64,000 nucleotides of DNA, taken from NCBI RefSeq assembly GCF_006440775.1, contig NZ_VFTZ01000019.1, forward strand, positions 1-64,000. The letters are read 5' to 3'. The DNA comes from Mesorhizobium sp. B2-7-2. Its GTDB lineage: Bacteria > Pseudomonadota > Alphaproteobacteria > Rhizobiales > Rhizobiaceae. Below the pieces are notes generated by a model, which worked only from the letters and a program-made list of their open reading frames with translations, ran no database searches and had not been told where the DNA came from. Positions 24,091 through 33,229 of this stretch are shown piece after piece. Within the stretch, counting starts at the first letter, position 1, and each line of letters opens with the position of its first letter. The translations under genes were made by a program, and so were the position numbers.

Positions 24091-25515
24091 TCAGCCTCCG
24101 TTCGCCCGCATGTTGCGCCGAGAAACGCGCCGTGCGACGGGGCGCGCCGCTTCCGCGATGATCCCGTTGGTTTGAGGCGCGGCATCCTTGCGCGACCTTG
24201 CGTCGGTCACCCGATGCAGGCGCTCGTAAGGCAGCAATTCCCGGATGCGGGCGTTGAGCGCTTCGACTTCGGCGTGCAAATCCTCGCATTCCTGCTTCTG
24301 GATATCGAGCTGGATCTGCTCCGACGCCTGCTGCAGCGAAAGCCGTGAGAAATTGGTGCTGACCTCGGACAGGTTCTTCTTGTCGGCTTCGCTCTCGTCC
24401 TTGAGAACGGCGAGCCTTTTCTCGGCAATCTGGCGTTCGGTGACGGCGTCGTTCAGCTGCGCCTTTAGCCTGGTGATCTCGGCCGTGGCTTCGCCATTGT
24501 CGGTCGAGACCTTGTCCAGACGCGACTGCAGGTCCTGGATCTCGGCACGCAAACCGCGCATTTCCGCCTGGCTGCGTGCCAATTCGGCGGTGCTGTCGCT
24601 CTCGGCGATCCGCGCCGCCTCGGTTGTTTCGGCAAGCCTGGCCTGCGCTGCCTCGAGGGCTTTCTGCAGCCGGGTTTCTTCCTTTTCGTGGTTGCCGATT
24701 TGAGCCATCAGCTCGGCGATATGGGCGGTTTCGCTGGCGTGGGTTGCCGCGAACTCGTCGAACTTGTGCCGGGCCTCCGCCTCGCGCTTTTGCGCCTGCT
24801 CCAGATCGACAGAAAGGCCGACCTGCTTTTCGCGCAGCAGCTTGTTCTCGGCGCCGCGCCTGTCGACTTCGACGGTCTTGGCCGTCAGGGCTTTGACGAT
24901 CTCGCCGAACTCCGTCTCGCGCCTGGCGGTCTCATTGCCCATCTCCACCAGCTCCAGGCGCACCGCCGCAAGGGCCGAGCGCAGCTGTTCCCGGTCCTGG
25001 ACGAGGTTCGCCTCGCGCTGCTGCCACGCTTCGGCCGCGCCGTCGCGTTCGCGCTGCCGGCGGGCGGCGTCAAGCAATTGTTCCGACAACGTTTTGTGTT
25101 CGGCGGTGAGAGCGAGGTTTGCCAGCTCCAGCTCGTTGGAGCGCAACACGTCGCGATGGAAGACGTTGAGGACTTCGCGCGTCATGTGATGCGCAGTGGC
25201 GATCTCCGCCAGCTTTGCCTCGATCTCCTGCAGATGACCCTGCCCGTCCCGGAAAAGCCCGGTGACGGCCTCCAGGGCGGCCAGCCGCGTCTGGGTATGC
25301 GGCGTCAGCCGCGATGCCGTTGCGTCGGACGGCTCTTCGGCCGGCGGATTCTCGTCGCTTGCCACCAGTTCCCGGCCGGCGACGGCATCGTCTTCCGACG
25401 GCGGCTGTTCGTCATCTTTGAGAACGTCCTCGAACGCCTCCGCCAGATCCGATTGGAGTTCCTGAAATTCCTTATCGACGTCCTCGGCCCGCTTGATCAG
25501 AGACTTGAAATTCAT
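24091..25515 (-). CDS. Large coiled-coil protein
   Basis: 474 residues from ATG 25515 (AAGGGATG ribosome site). After an acidic N-terminus (about 1-70), nearly the whole protein from about 75 to 440 is heptad-rich Glu/Ala/Leu/Arg coiled coil (for example LSEQLLDAARRQRERDGAAE). The tail is basic (RPVARRVSRRNMRANGG). No enzymatic motif is present. Such proteins are often annotated as chromosome-segregation-like by coiled coil alone, which I would not trust. A structural or scaffolding role with a basic, possibly nucleic-acid- or membrane-binding, tail is inferred. Confidence 0.7.
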   Translation of the reverse strand: MNFKSLIKRAEDVDKEFQELQSDLAEAFEDVLKDDEQPPSEDDAVAGRELVASDENPPAEEPSDATASRLTPHTQTRLAALEAVTGLFRDGQGHLQEIEAKLAEIATAHHMTREVLNVFHRDVLRSNELELANLALTAEHKTLSEQLLDAARRQRERDGAAEAWQQREANLVQDREQLRSALAAVRLELVEMGNETARRETEFGEIVKALTAKTVEVDRRGAENKLLREKQVGLSVDLEQAQKREAEARHKFDEFAATHASETAHIAELMAQIGNHEKEETRLQKALEAAQARLAETTEAARIAESDSTAELARSQAEMRGLRAEIQDLQSRLDKVSTDNGEATAEITRLKAQLNDAVTERQIAEKRLAVLKDESEADKKNLSEVSTNFSRLSLQQASEQIQLDIQKQECEDLHAEVEALNARIRELLPYERLHRVTDARSRKDAAPQTNGIIAEAARPVARRVSRRNMRANGG

Positions 25516-25518
25516 CAC

Positions 25519-25957
25519 GGCACATCCCTTACGCTCGACGACACATCTTTTACGCTCGCCCCCGGGCGTACTTAACGAATTGCTAATCTATCGCGTTACC
25601 TTCCGTTCGGGAAGCCTATGCAAAGGAAACCATAATTAAGGTTATCGCCGGTCCCAACCTTATGCGGATCCGCCCTAGGTGGTCCCTTCTTCGGTTCCTA
25701 ACATATGTTAGTTTTCTCTCTGGGTAGGTGTTGAAAGCATGCGCAGCAGAAGGGAAAGACAGCGAGCTGCTTGTCATCATTCACATGAGCGATGCGAAGA
25801 CTTCTGGACGGAAAAAAGAAGCTCCCGCCGTATAAATTTTCTCTTCCTCGGCCGCCCATGATCGATCGAGTGGAGTTGCTTGCGCGAGCATCGGGTTGCC
25901 GTGCCTCTATGGGAGTCGACGCGGGAGGCGGATCGGCCGACCTCCCGCGTCGATGCA
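25519..25957. other. Intergenic region with a 14-bp palindrome
   Basis: A/T-richer DNA lies between the coiled-coil gene and the 3' end of the Hsp20 operon. CTAACATATGTTAG at 25698-25711 is a perfect palindrome of operator size. No gene is supported on either strand, and a minus-strand frame crossing it has unconvincing composition. The promoter of the coiled-coil gene should lie at about 25530-25640. Confidence 0.5.
25698..25711. promoter_or_regulatory. Perfect 14-bp palindrome, possible protein-binding site
   Basis: CTAACATATGTTAG is fully self-complementary and stands in the A/T-rich intergenic region upstream of the coiled-coil gene. It does not match the FNR/FixK, lux or Fur consensus sequences I know. 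Regulatory role is inferred only from symmetry. Confidence 0.35.
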
Positions 25958-26362
25958 TCAACTCTTGATGTCGATGCGCTTGACCTGCGACTGCGCCTTC
26001 TCGCTCTTCGGCAAGGTGACGGTCAGCACGCCATTCTTGAAGCGGGCATCCGCCTCGTCTTCCTTGACCTCGTAGCCGACCGGGATGCGGCGCTCGAAGC
26101 GGCCGTAATAGCGCTCGGAGAACTGCCTATCCTTGTCCTCCGTCTCGGAGCGCTTCTCGCCTCTCAGCGTCAGCACGCCGTCGTCGAGCAGGACCTCGAT
26201 GTCTTTCTGTTCGAGGCCCGGCACCTCGGCCATCACCTTGATCTCCTTCTCGCCGTTGGAGATCTCGACGCTCGGCCAACCGGCGCCGAGGGAGGAGACC
26301 CCGCCAAAAGACGGCAACCGGCTGTCGAAGCCGCGGAAAACGTCGTCAAACAGGCGGTTCAC
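25958..26362 (-). CDS. Hsp20-family small heat-shock protein, N-terminally truncated
   Basis: 134 residues with an intact alpha-crystallin domain (about 30-128; WPSVEISNGEKEIKVMAEVP, GVLTVTLPK) and a short C-terminus. Relatives in this class are about 165 residues and begin with MSVRDL-type N-termini. Here the matching region (DPFLSLHREVNRLFDD) continues upstream in frame but meets no start codon. The strongly supported ATG at 26409 is in another frame. Translation probably starts at GTG 26362, overlapping the leader's stop. Loss of the N-terminal arm may alter oligomer size. Second gene after the larger Hsp20. Confidence 0.85.
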   Translation of the reverse strand: MNRLFDDVFRGFDSRLPSFGGVSSLGAGWPSVEISNGEKEIKVMAEVPGLEQKDIEVLLDDGVLTLRGEKRSETEDKDRQFSERYYGRFERRIPVGYEVKEDEADARFKNGVLTVTLPKSEKAQSQVKRIDIKS

Positions 26363-26409
26363 CTCGCGATGCAGCGACAGGAACGGATCGCGCTCACCGT
26401 CACACTCAT
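26359..26409 (-). other. 16-codon leader ORF overlapping the Hsp20 start (GTGA)
   Basis: A strong AAAGGAG site precedes ATG 26409. The frame encodes MSVTVSAIRSCRCIAR and stops at TGA 26359-26361, sharing bases with GTG 26360-26362 of the Hsp20 gene. MSV is how intact relatives begin, so the leader looks like the remnant of the original start after a deletion that shifted the frame. It could now drive coupled translation. Confidence 0.6.
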
Positions 26410-26449
26410 GGTTTGCTCCTTTCTGTTCATCGGCTCGAAAAGCTCCTAC

Positions 26450-26470
26450 GCGCCGGGCAGTGCCCGGCGC
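26450..26470 (-). terminator. Hairpin between the two Hsp20 genes
   Basis: GCGCCGGGC (26450-26458) pairs with GCCCGGCGC (26462-26470) around a 3-base loop. No T-run follows, so it is more likely an attenuating or RNA-protecting stem inside the bicistronic transcript than a full terminator. Confidence 0.5.
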
Positions 26471-26498
26471 ATAGCGCGGATGCGCTCACAAGAAGCCC

Positions 26499-26975
26499 TC
26501 AGGCGGCGTGCTTCTCGGCTTCGATCTTCTTTGTCGTGCCTTTGAGCGTTGCCTTGTCGGCTGCGATCTCGATCCGCCGCGGTTTCATCTCTTCCGGGAT
26601 TTCGCGCTTCAGATCGATCGTCAGCAGCCCATTGACCAAGCTGGCGCCAACGACCTTGACGTGGTCGGCAAGCTCGAAGCGGCGCTGGAATGCACGGCCG
26701 GCGATGCCACGATGCAGGTACTCGCCCTTGTCCTCGCCGGCTTTCTGGCCAGAGACCATGAGCATGTTCTGCTCCTGGGTAATGGCCAGTTCGTCCTGCG
26801 AGAACCCAGCCACCGCCATACTGATGCGGTAGTCGTCTTCCGCGGTCTTGGCGATGTCGTAGGGTGGCCAATTATCGACGGTCTCGATCCGGCTCGCCGT
26901 CTCGAGCGCGTTCAACATTCGATCGAAGCCGATGCTCGACCGGAACAGGGGACTGAAGTCAAACGTGGTTCTCAT
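26499..26975 (-). CDS. ibpA: Hsp20-family small heat-shock protein, IbpA-like
   Basis: 158 residues from ATG 26975 with GGAGGA upstream. The N-terminus MRTTFDFSPLFRSSIGFDRM and the crystallin-domain motifs (ISMAVAGFSQDELAIT, GLLTIDLKREIPEEMKPRRI) are typical of class A rhizobial and enterobacterial IbpA. It binds unfolding proteins under heat stress and hands them to DnaK/ClpB. It probably heads a bicistron with the truncated Hsp20 downstream. Confidence 0.92.
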   Translation of the reverse strand: MRTTFDFSPLFRSSIGFDRMLNALETASRIETVDNWPPYDIAKTAEDDYRISMAVAGFSQDELAITQEQNMLMVSGQKAGEDKGEYLHRGIAGRAFQRRFELADHVKVVGASLVNGLLTIDLKREIPEEMKPRRIEIAADKATLKGTTKKIEAEKHAA

Positions 26976-27218
26976 AGCTACATCCTCCACTGAGCAACAT
27001 AGATACGAGGGGCGCCAAGGAAGCGGTGCCCCTTGACCTTGCCGGTCTCTCTCAAGCACCGGCGTAATCGATCTGGGAATTCAACACGGGCACGTCAAGG
27101 TCCCGCTCCGAAGCCGCCTTCACGGTCGTGAAAGTCAGCCCCTTCGTCTGCATGCAGGCCAGGCAAATCATGAGTTGGAGGCGGCCGCACAACCACGACC
27201 GCCTCGGGGAGCTGATCT

Positions 27219-27491
27219 TCAATGGATCGCGATGATCCCGTCGACGGCCCGCCATTCCGATGCCCTGATGAGCCGATGGTGGGCGACACGGACGGAATGC
27301 AAGGCGCCAGCCAGCTCGCGCTCCCAAAAGCCCAGAAAGCCCCTCAGCGCCGGGAAATCCGGGGCAAGATCATAGTCCTGCCAGACGTAGAGCTGGAGCA
27401 GGCTGGGATGGTCGGGCAGATGATAATGGATCTCGGCAGTGGTCAAGCCATAGCCATTCATCTGCAAGCGGAATTCCCTGCTGACCGCCAT
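27219..27491 (-). CDS. Usg family protein
   Basis: 90 residues. FRLQMNGYGLTTAEIHYHLP, QLYVWQDYDLAPDFPALRGF and HSVRVAHHRLIRASEWR match the Usg family, small proteins of unknown function first noted near tryptophan genes. It is downstream of, and probably co-transcribed with, the 115-residue gene at 27505. Confidence 0.88.
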   Translation of the reverse strand: MAVSREFRLQMNGYGLTTAEIHYHLPDHPSLLQLYVWQDYDLAPDFPALRGFLGFWERELAGALHSVRVAHHRLIRASEWRAVDGIIAIH

Positions 27492-27504
27492 CGCCTTCGG
27501 GCCT

Positions 27505-27852
27505 TCACGCGCTCAGCCGGTCGACCACCTGCCGGTGGTCGTTATCGGCAGGGCCGCTGGGCGGCGGGGCCAGCGCATCAAGCCGGCGCAGCGCATCCAT
27601 GATGTCGTCGAAGGAGACCGGCCGCTCGGTGCCCGGCGGCTGGCGCAGCGCCGGCATCGATTCCACGGCGCAAGCATCGGACGCCCAGGACGAAAGGATC
27701 GCCCGCTTTTCCCATATGTCGAGCGAGCCGTCCTCCAGCACATCCCGCGGGTGCTGAAAATGGCTGGCCGGCGACAGCAGCCAGTCGAGCGAAAGGTCTG
27801 ATAGTTCGGGAGCTAGGGAAGGAATGATCGGCGAAAGCGTCTGTCGGTCCAT
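27505..27852 (-). CDS. Conserved hypothetical protein near usg and groES, 115 aa
   Basis: From ATG 27852 (GGAGGACAGAA ribosome site): SLDWLLSPASHFQHPRDVLE, then IWEKRAILSSWASDACAVES and SFDDIMDALRRLD. It appears a soluble helical protein. From memory this gene commonly accompanies usg in rhizobia, but function is unknown. It is divergent from groES across about 330 bp that carry CIRCE. Confidence 0.75.
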   Translation of the reverse strand: MDRQTLSPIIPSLAPELSDLSLDWLLSPASHFQHPRDVLEDGSLDIWEKRAILSSWASDACAVESMPALRQPPGTERPVSFDDIMDALRRLDALAPPPSGPADNDHRQVVDRLSA

Positions 27853-28005
27853 TTCTGTCCTCCGTCTCCAAAAACTCCTTGCTTCGGGTTCCAATTTCTC
27901 AGCGGTCCCGGCGCTGCCGGGCGCCGATAATCTTGTTCAACTCAATCGCGAATTCAAGCCTCTCCGTTATCGCAGCGGTCCAATTTACCGCATGTTTTCA
28001 GCGCG

Positions 28006-28032
28006 CTAGCACTCAACGGTCGAGAGTGCCAA
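28006..28032. promoter_or_regulatory. CIRCE operator (HrcA binding site)
   Basis: CTAGCACTC (28006-28014), a 9-base spacer and GAGTGCCAA (28024-28032) match the CIRCE consensus TTAGCACTC-N9-GAGTGCTAA with two arm mismatches. It lies about 150 bp before groES, so HrcA should repress groESL. Just downstream, CCTTGAAAG at 28049-28057 resembles an RpoH -35 box, which would allow dual heat control. Confidence 0.88.
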
Positions 28033-28182
28033 AAAATTTGCGGTACCCCCTTGAAAGTAGAAGAAGGCAAAATTAGCTCGACATGCGCGCGATGCCGAAA
28101 GGGTCGCGCGAGCCCCGCTCCGGTCCTGCCGGTCCGGAGCGGAGGAACCGTTCGCAATCTGTTTGTCCTGAAGGAGAACGAT

Positions 28183-28497
28183 ATGACGTTCCGTCCATTG
28201 CATGACCGCGTGCTCGTGCGCCGCATCGAGGCCGAAGAGAAGACGGCCGGCGGCATCATCATCCCCGACACGGCCAAGGAAAAGCCGCAGGAAGGCGAAG
28301 TCATCGCGGTCGGGCCAGGCGCCCGCGACGATAGCGGCAAGCTCGCGCCCCTCGACGTGAAGGTCGGCGACCGCATCCTGTTCGGCAAGTGGTCCGGCAC
28401 CGAGATCAAGCTCAACGGCGAGGACCTGCTCATCATGAAGGAGAGCGACGTGATGGGTGTGATCGAGCAGGCCGAGACGCTGAAGAAGGCCGCCTGA
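28183..28497 (+). CDS. groES: Co-chaperonin GroES
   Basis: 104 residues starting MTFRPLHDRVLVRRIEAEEK with the mobile loop KTAGGIIIPDTAKEKP and the roof/core motifs EGEVIAVGPGAR, VKVGDRILFGKWSGTEIKL. It caps the GroEL ring. AAGGAG precedes the ATG at 28183. Open frame extends upstream but without a site. First gene of groESL, under CIRCE. Confidence 0.97.
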   Translation: MTFRPLHDRVLVRRIEAEEKTAGGIIIPDTAKEKPQEGEVIAVGPGARDDSGKLAPLDVKVGDRILFGKWSGTEIKLNGEDLLIMKESDVMGVIEQAETLKKAA

Positions 28498-28558
28498 CCG
28501 GGGCTTCGATCGAACCGCAACCCAGTCAATGAAAGCTGCCTAAACAAGGAGTGATCCA

Positions 28559-30187
<1,629 letters not shown>

Positions 30188-30200
30188 GACGCCGACGGGA

Positions 30201-30226
30201 GCCCGCTTCTGGCAACGGGAGCGGGC
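30201..30226 (+). terminator. Hairpin after groEL
   Basis: GCCCGCT (30201-30207) pairs with AGCGGGC (30220-30226) and is followed by GTTTCG. It lies 14 bases past the groEL stop, where a terminator is expected. The T-run is short. Confidence 0.5.
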
Positions 30227-30253
30227 GTTTCGAAACGCACGATGGAGGCCCTT

Positions 30254-30475
30254 ATGGATATGATGAGCGGCAATGGCTCGGTTCCGGCGCCGACGCATCC
30301 GGCAAGCGAATTCCTCGCTTATGAAGCCGAATGTCGAAGCGCATTGAAGCCGCTGCTGGCAGGCTTGCTCGACACCGCCGAATCGGCCGGATGGAACCGG
30401 CGGACCGTCGCCTCAACGCTGATGTTCCTTGCCGCACAGCACGTGTCGGCCACCGAAACATCCGCGGGCGGCTAG
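30254..30475 (+). CDS. Small hypothetical protein, 73 aa
   Basis: ATG 30254 follows a GGAGG site, better than the ATG at 30242. MDMMSGNGSVPAPTHPASEF is followed by a helical part (LKPLLAGLLDTAESAGWNRR, TVASTLMFLAAQH). It sits between groEL and the HTH gene in one direction. Similar small proteins follow chaperonin genes in rhizobia, from memory. Function unknown. A GGCCCC/GGGGCC hairpin follows the stop. Confidence 0.65.
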   Translation: MDMMSGNGSVPAPTHPASEFLAYEAECRSALKPLLAGLLDTAESAGWNRRTVASTLMFLAAQHVSATETSAGG

Positions 30476-30536
30476 CGAAGATCGGCCCCCGCCTCCAGGG
30501 CGGGGCCCTTGTGACTGCGAACGGACGAGGATTGCC

Positions 30537-30935
30537 ATGATTGCAGGACGATTGCGCGAATGCCTGAAAATCTTGCGATGGGAAGCTGCCGACGTCGCCG
30601 AGGAGCTCGGCTGGCCCAGAAACGACGTGACGCGCTGGCTCGAGGGGCGCGCGCCGGTGCCACTGGCGGTCGCCGCCTGGATCGAGGCCCTCGCCAAGGC
30701 ACACAAGGTGCTGCCCCCGCCGCGCCTTAACCGGCAGAATTCAGCGATGCACGCGCCGGCAGGCCCGGTGGTTGTGCAGGCGTTCAACGGCATAGGCCAG
30801 CCGCGGCCGCGCGGCGTCGTCCTGCAACCGCCCTACCCGCGCCGACATGTGCTGGCCGGGACGACTGGCCTTCGTCCGGGCGCCATGAGCATGCACCTGA
30901 ATGAGGGTTCTGACCATGAACCACGGCCGCTTTGA
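30537..30935 (+). CDS. Putative HTH DNA-binding protein, 132 aa
   Basis: Residues about 1-60 form a Cro/CI-like helix-turn-helix (RLRECLKILRWEAADVAEEL, then DVTRWLEGRAPVPLAVAAWI). The second half is Pro/Arg-rich with no recognisable fold. The frame overlaps the start of the downstream DUF982 gene by 20 bases, so the native protein may end earlier or the overlap may be real. A regulator of the surrounding stress genes is possible but unsupported. Confidence 0.6.
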   Translation: MIAGRLRECLKILRWEAADVAEELGWPRNDVTRWLEGRAPVPLAVAAWIEALAKAHKVLPPPRLNRQNSAMHAPAGPVVVQAFNGIGQPRPRGVVLQPPYPRRHVLAGTTGLRPGAMSMHLNEGSDHEPRPL

Positions 30936-31218
30936 AGACCCTGTTACCATTCTTGTCGGAATGGGTTTGCCGGTCCGGCTCGAAACCGTGATGGAAGCCT
31001 ATGCCCTGCTGTAGGATTGGCCGGCCGCGAGCAGGAGCAGCGCGCATGCGATCGCGCTCAATTCCTGCAAAGCCGGCATTGCCGGCGAAATCGACGCGGA
31101 AACAGTGCGGGCAACCCTTGTTGCTTTCGCCCGCCGCCACGATATCCTGGCGCCGGACATGGTTTCGCTGGCGCCTGCGGCGCTGGCAGGGAGCGCATCC
31201 ACAAGCGACAATGGCTGA
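30916..31218 (+). pseudogene. DUF982 family gene interrupted by one in-frame TAG codon
   Basis: Reads FEDPVTILVGMGLPVRLETV then MEAYALL, TAG (31012-31014), then DWPAASRSSAHAIALNSCKA, GIAGEIDAETVRATLVAFAR and on to TGA at 31216. Both halves match DUF982 and the frame is otherwise open, giving a 100-residue protein if TAG were read. A single C-to-T change from CAG would explain it. Most likely a recent nonsense mutation; suppression or sequencing error are alternatives. Compare the intact paralogue at 15670. Confidence 0.8.
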
Positions 31219-31278
31219 AGATTTGAAAACCGGCGCGTGCTGGCGCGGCGGACGACGCAACGAGCGCAGGAATTCTGA

Positions 31279-33171
31279 ATGACGACTGACACCAAGACCA
31301 CGGAAACCAGGACATTCGAGGCGGACGTCTCGCGGCTGCTGCATATGATGGTGCACTCGGTCTATTCGGACCGAGACGTTTTCCTGCGCGAGCTGATCTC
31401 CAATGCGGCGGATGCCTGCGAGAGGCTGCGCTTCGAGGCGGTGAGCCGGCCCGAGTTGCTGGGTGACGATGCCAAGCCGCGCATCACGATTACCGCCAAT
31501 CCGGACAACAAGGAGCTTTCGGTCGAGGACAACGGCATCGGCATGAGCCGCGACGAGATGGCGGAGGCGCTGGGCACGATCGCGCGCTCCGGCACCCGCG
31601 CCTTCATGGAGCGCGTCGAAGCCGGCAAGGCGGCGGAAGACACGCAGCTCATCGGCCAGTTCGGCGTCGGGTTTTATTCGGCCTTCATGGTCGCAGACCG
31701 TGTCGACGTCATCAGCCGCCAGGCCGGCAGCAATGAGGCTTTCCGCTGGTCGTCCGACGGCAAGGGCACCTACGAGATCGCGCCGGCGCCGCTCGAGGCA
31801 GCACCCAAGCGCGGCACGCGCGTCGTGCTGCATCTGATGGAAGACGCCTCTTCCTACACCACGCCTTACCGGCTCGAGGGGCTGGCGAAGTCGCAGTCGG
31901 GCCATGTGCCGGTGCCGATCACGTTCGTCGAGAAACCCGGCGCCGAACCGCGCGACATCGCCGACGGCACGGCGCTTTGGGTGCGGCAAAAGAGCGAGAT
32001 CAAGCCGGAGGAATATACCGACTTCTACCGCAGCATCGCCGGCCAGTATGACGAGCCGGCTTCCACGATCCATTTCCGCGCCGAGGGCCGGCAGGAATAC
32101 AGCGTGCTCGCCTTCGTGCCGGGATCGCGGCCGTTCGACCTGTTTGACCAGGACCGCAAGGGGCGCATGAAGCTCTATGTGCGGCGCGTCTTCATCACCG
32201 ACGAAGCCGATCTGCTGCCGCGCTACCTGCGCTTCGTGCGCGGCCTGGTCGATTCCGCCGACCTGCCGCTCAATGTCTCGCGCGAGATGATCCAGGAGAG
32301 CCCGTTGCTCGCAGCGATCCGCAAGGGCGTGACCAACCGCGTTCTCGGCGACCTCGCCAAGACGGCCGAAAACGATGCCGAAGCCTACGCCAAAATCTGG
32401 GAAAATTTCGGCATCGTGCTGAAGGAAGGGCTCTATGAGGATTACGAGCGACGCGAGCAGCTGCTGAAGCTTGCCCGCTTCCGTTCGACGACCTCAGGCG
32501 AAGGCTGGCGCAGCCTTGCCGACTATGTCGCAGCGATGAAGGAAGGTCAGAAAGCGATCTTCTTCATGGCCGGTGACGATCGCGCCCGTCTCGAAGCCTC
32601 GCCGCAGCTCGAAGGTTTTCGCGCACGCGGCATCGAGGTGCTGCTCCTCACCGATCCCGTCGACAGCTTCTGGGTGACGATGGCGCCGGAATTCGACGGC
32701 AAGCCGTTCAAGTCGGTGACGCAGGGCGCGGCAGAGCTCGCCGATATCGCGCTGCCCGAAGATGCGGCGAAGCCCGACGCGGAGACGTCGTCGGATATCG
32801 CCGCCTTCCTGGCTTTCGTGAAGACGACGCTCGGCGAGGAGGTGTCGGATGTGAAAGCCTCCGACCGGCTGACGGAAAGCGCCGTCTGTCTCGTCGCGCC
32901 CGAGCATGGCCCGGATCGCCAGTTCGAGCGCCTGCTCAACGCCGCCGGCCGGCTCGACAAGGCGGCCAAGCCGATCCTCGAGATCAACCCGCGCCACGAG
33001 CGCGTGGCGGCGCTGGCAAAGCTCGGCGACGACGAGAAGGCGTTCAAGGAAGACGCCGCGCATCTGCTTTACGACGAGGCACGCGTGCTCGACGGCGACA
33101 AGCCGGCCGACGCCAAGGCGTTCTCGGCGCGGCTTGCGCGGCTGATCGATCGCGAGCTAGCGAGGGGGTAA
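31279..33171 (+). CDS. htpG: Molecular chaperone HtpG (Hsp90)
   Basis: 630 residues, normal size. The GHKL ATPase domain has LISNAADACERLRFEA, DNGIGMSRDEM, and IGQFGVGFYSAFMVADRVDV. The middle domain has GVVDSADLPLNVSREMIQ-like sequence (RGLVDSADLPLNVSREMIQE). A C-terminal dimerisation domain completes it. It remodels late folding intermediates with DnaK. It closes the stress cluster that starts at the Hsp20 genes. Confidence 0.97.
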   Translation: MTTDTKTTETRTFEADVSRLLHMMVHSVYSDRDVFLRELISNAADACERLRFEAVSRPELLGDDAKPRITITANPDNKELSVEDNGIGMSRDEMAEALGTIARSGTRAFMERVEAGKAAEDTQLIGQFGVGFYSAFMVADRVDVISRQAGSNEAFRWSSDGKGTYEIAPAPLEAAPKRGTRVVLHLMEDASSYTTPYRLEGLAKSQSGHVPVPITFVEKPGAEPRDIADGTALWVRQKSEIKPEEYTDFYRSIAGQYDEPASTIHFRAEGRQEYSVLAFVPGSRPFDLFDQDRKGRMKLYVRRVFITDEADLLPRYLRFVRGLVDSADLPLNVSREMIQESPLLAAIRKGVTNRVLGDLAKTAENDAEAYAKIWENFGIVLKEGLYEDYERREQLLKLARFRSTTSGEGWRSLADYVAAMKEGQKAIFFMAGDDRARLEASPQLEGFRARGIEVLLLTDPVDSFWVTMAPEFDGKPFKSVTQGAAELADIALPEDAAKPDAETSSDIAAFLAFVKTTLGEEVSDVKASDRLTESAVCLVAPEHGPDRQFERLLNAAGRLDKAAKPILEINPRHERVAALAKLGDDEKAFKEDAAHLLYDEARVLDGDKPADAKAFSARLARLIDRELARG

Positions 33172-33229
33172 GCGCCGGCGCTCGCCCGACAGGGGGAATG
33201 CGCCGCCGCCAATTGCGTAGGGTCTCGCC

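Noticed and set aside
31012..31014. Pyrrolysine or other programmed amber recoding
   Set aside because: No pyl genes, no suppressor tRNA, and no conserved downstream RNA structure noticed. Kept only as a question in the findings.
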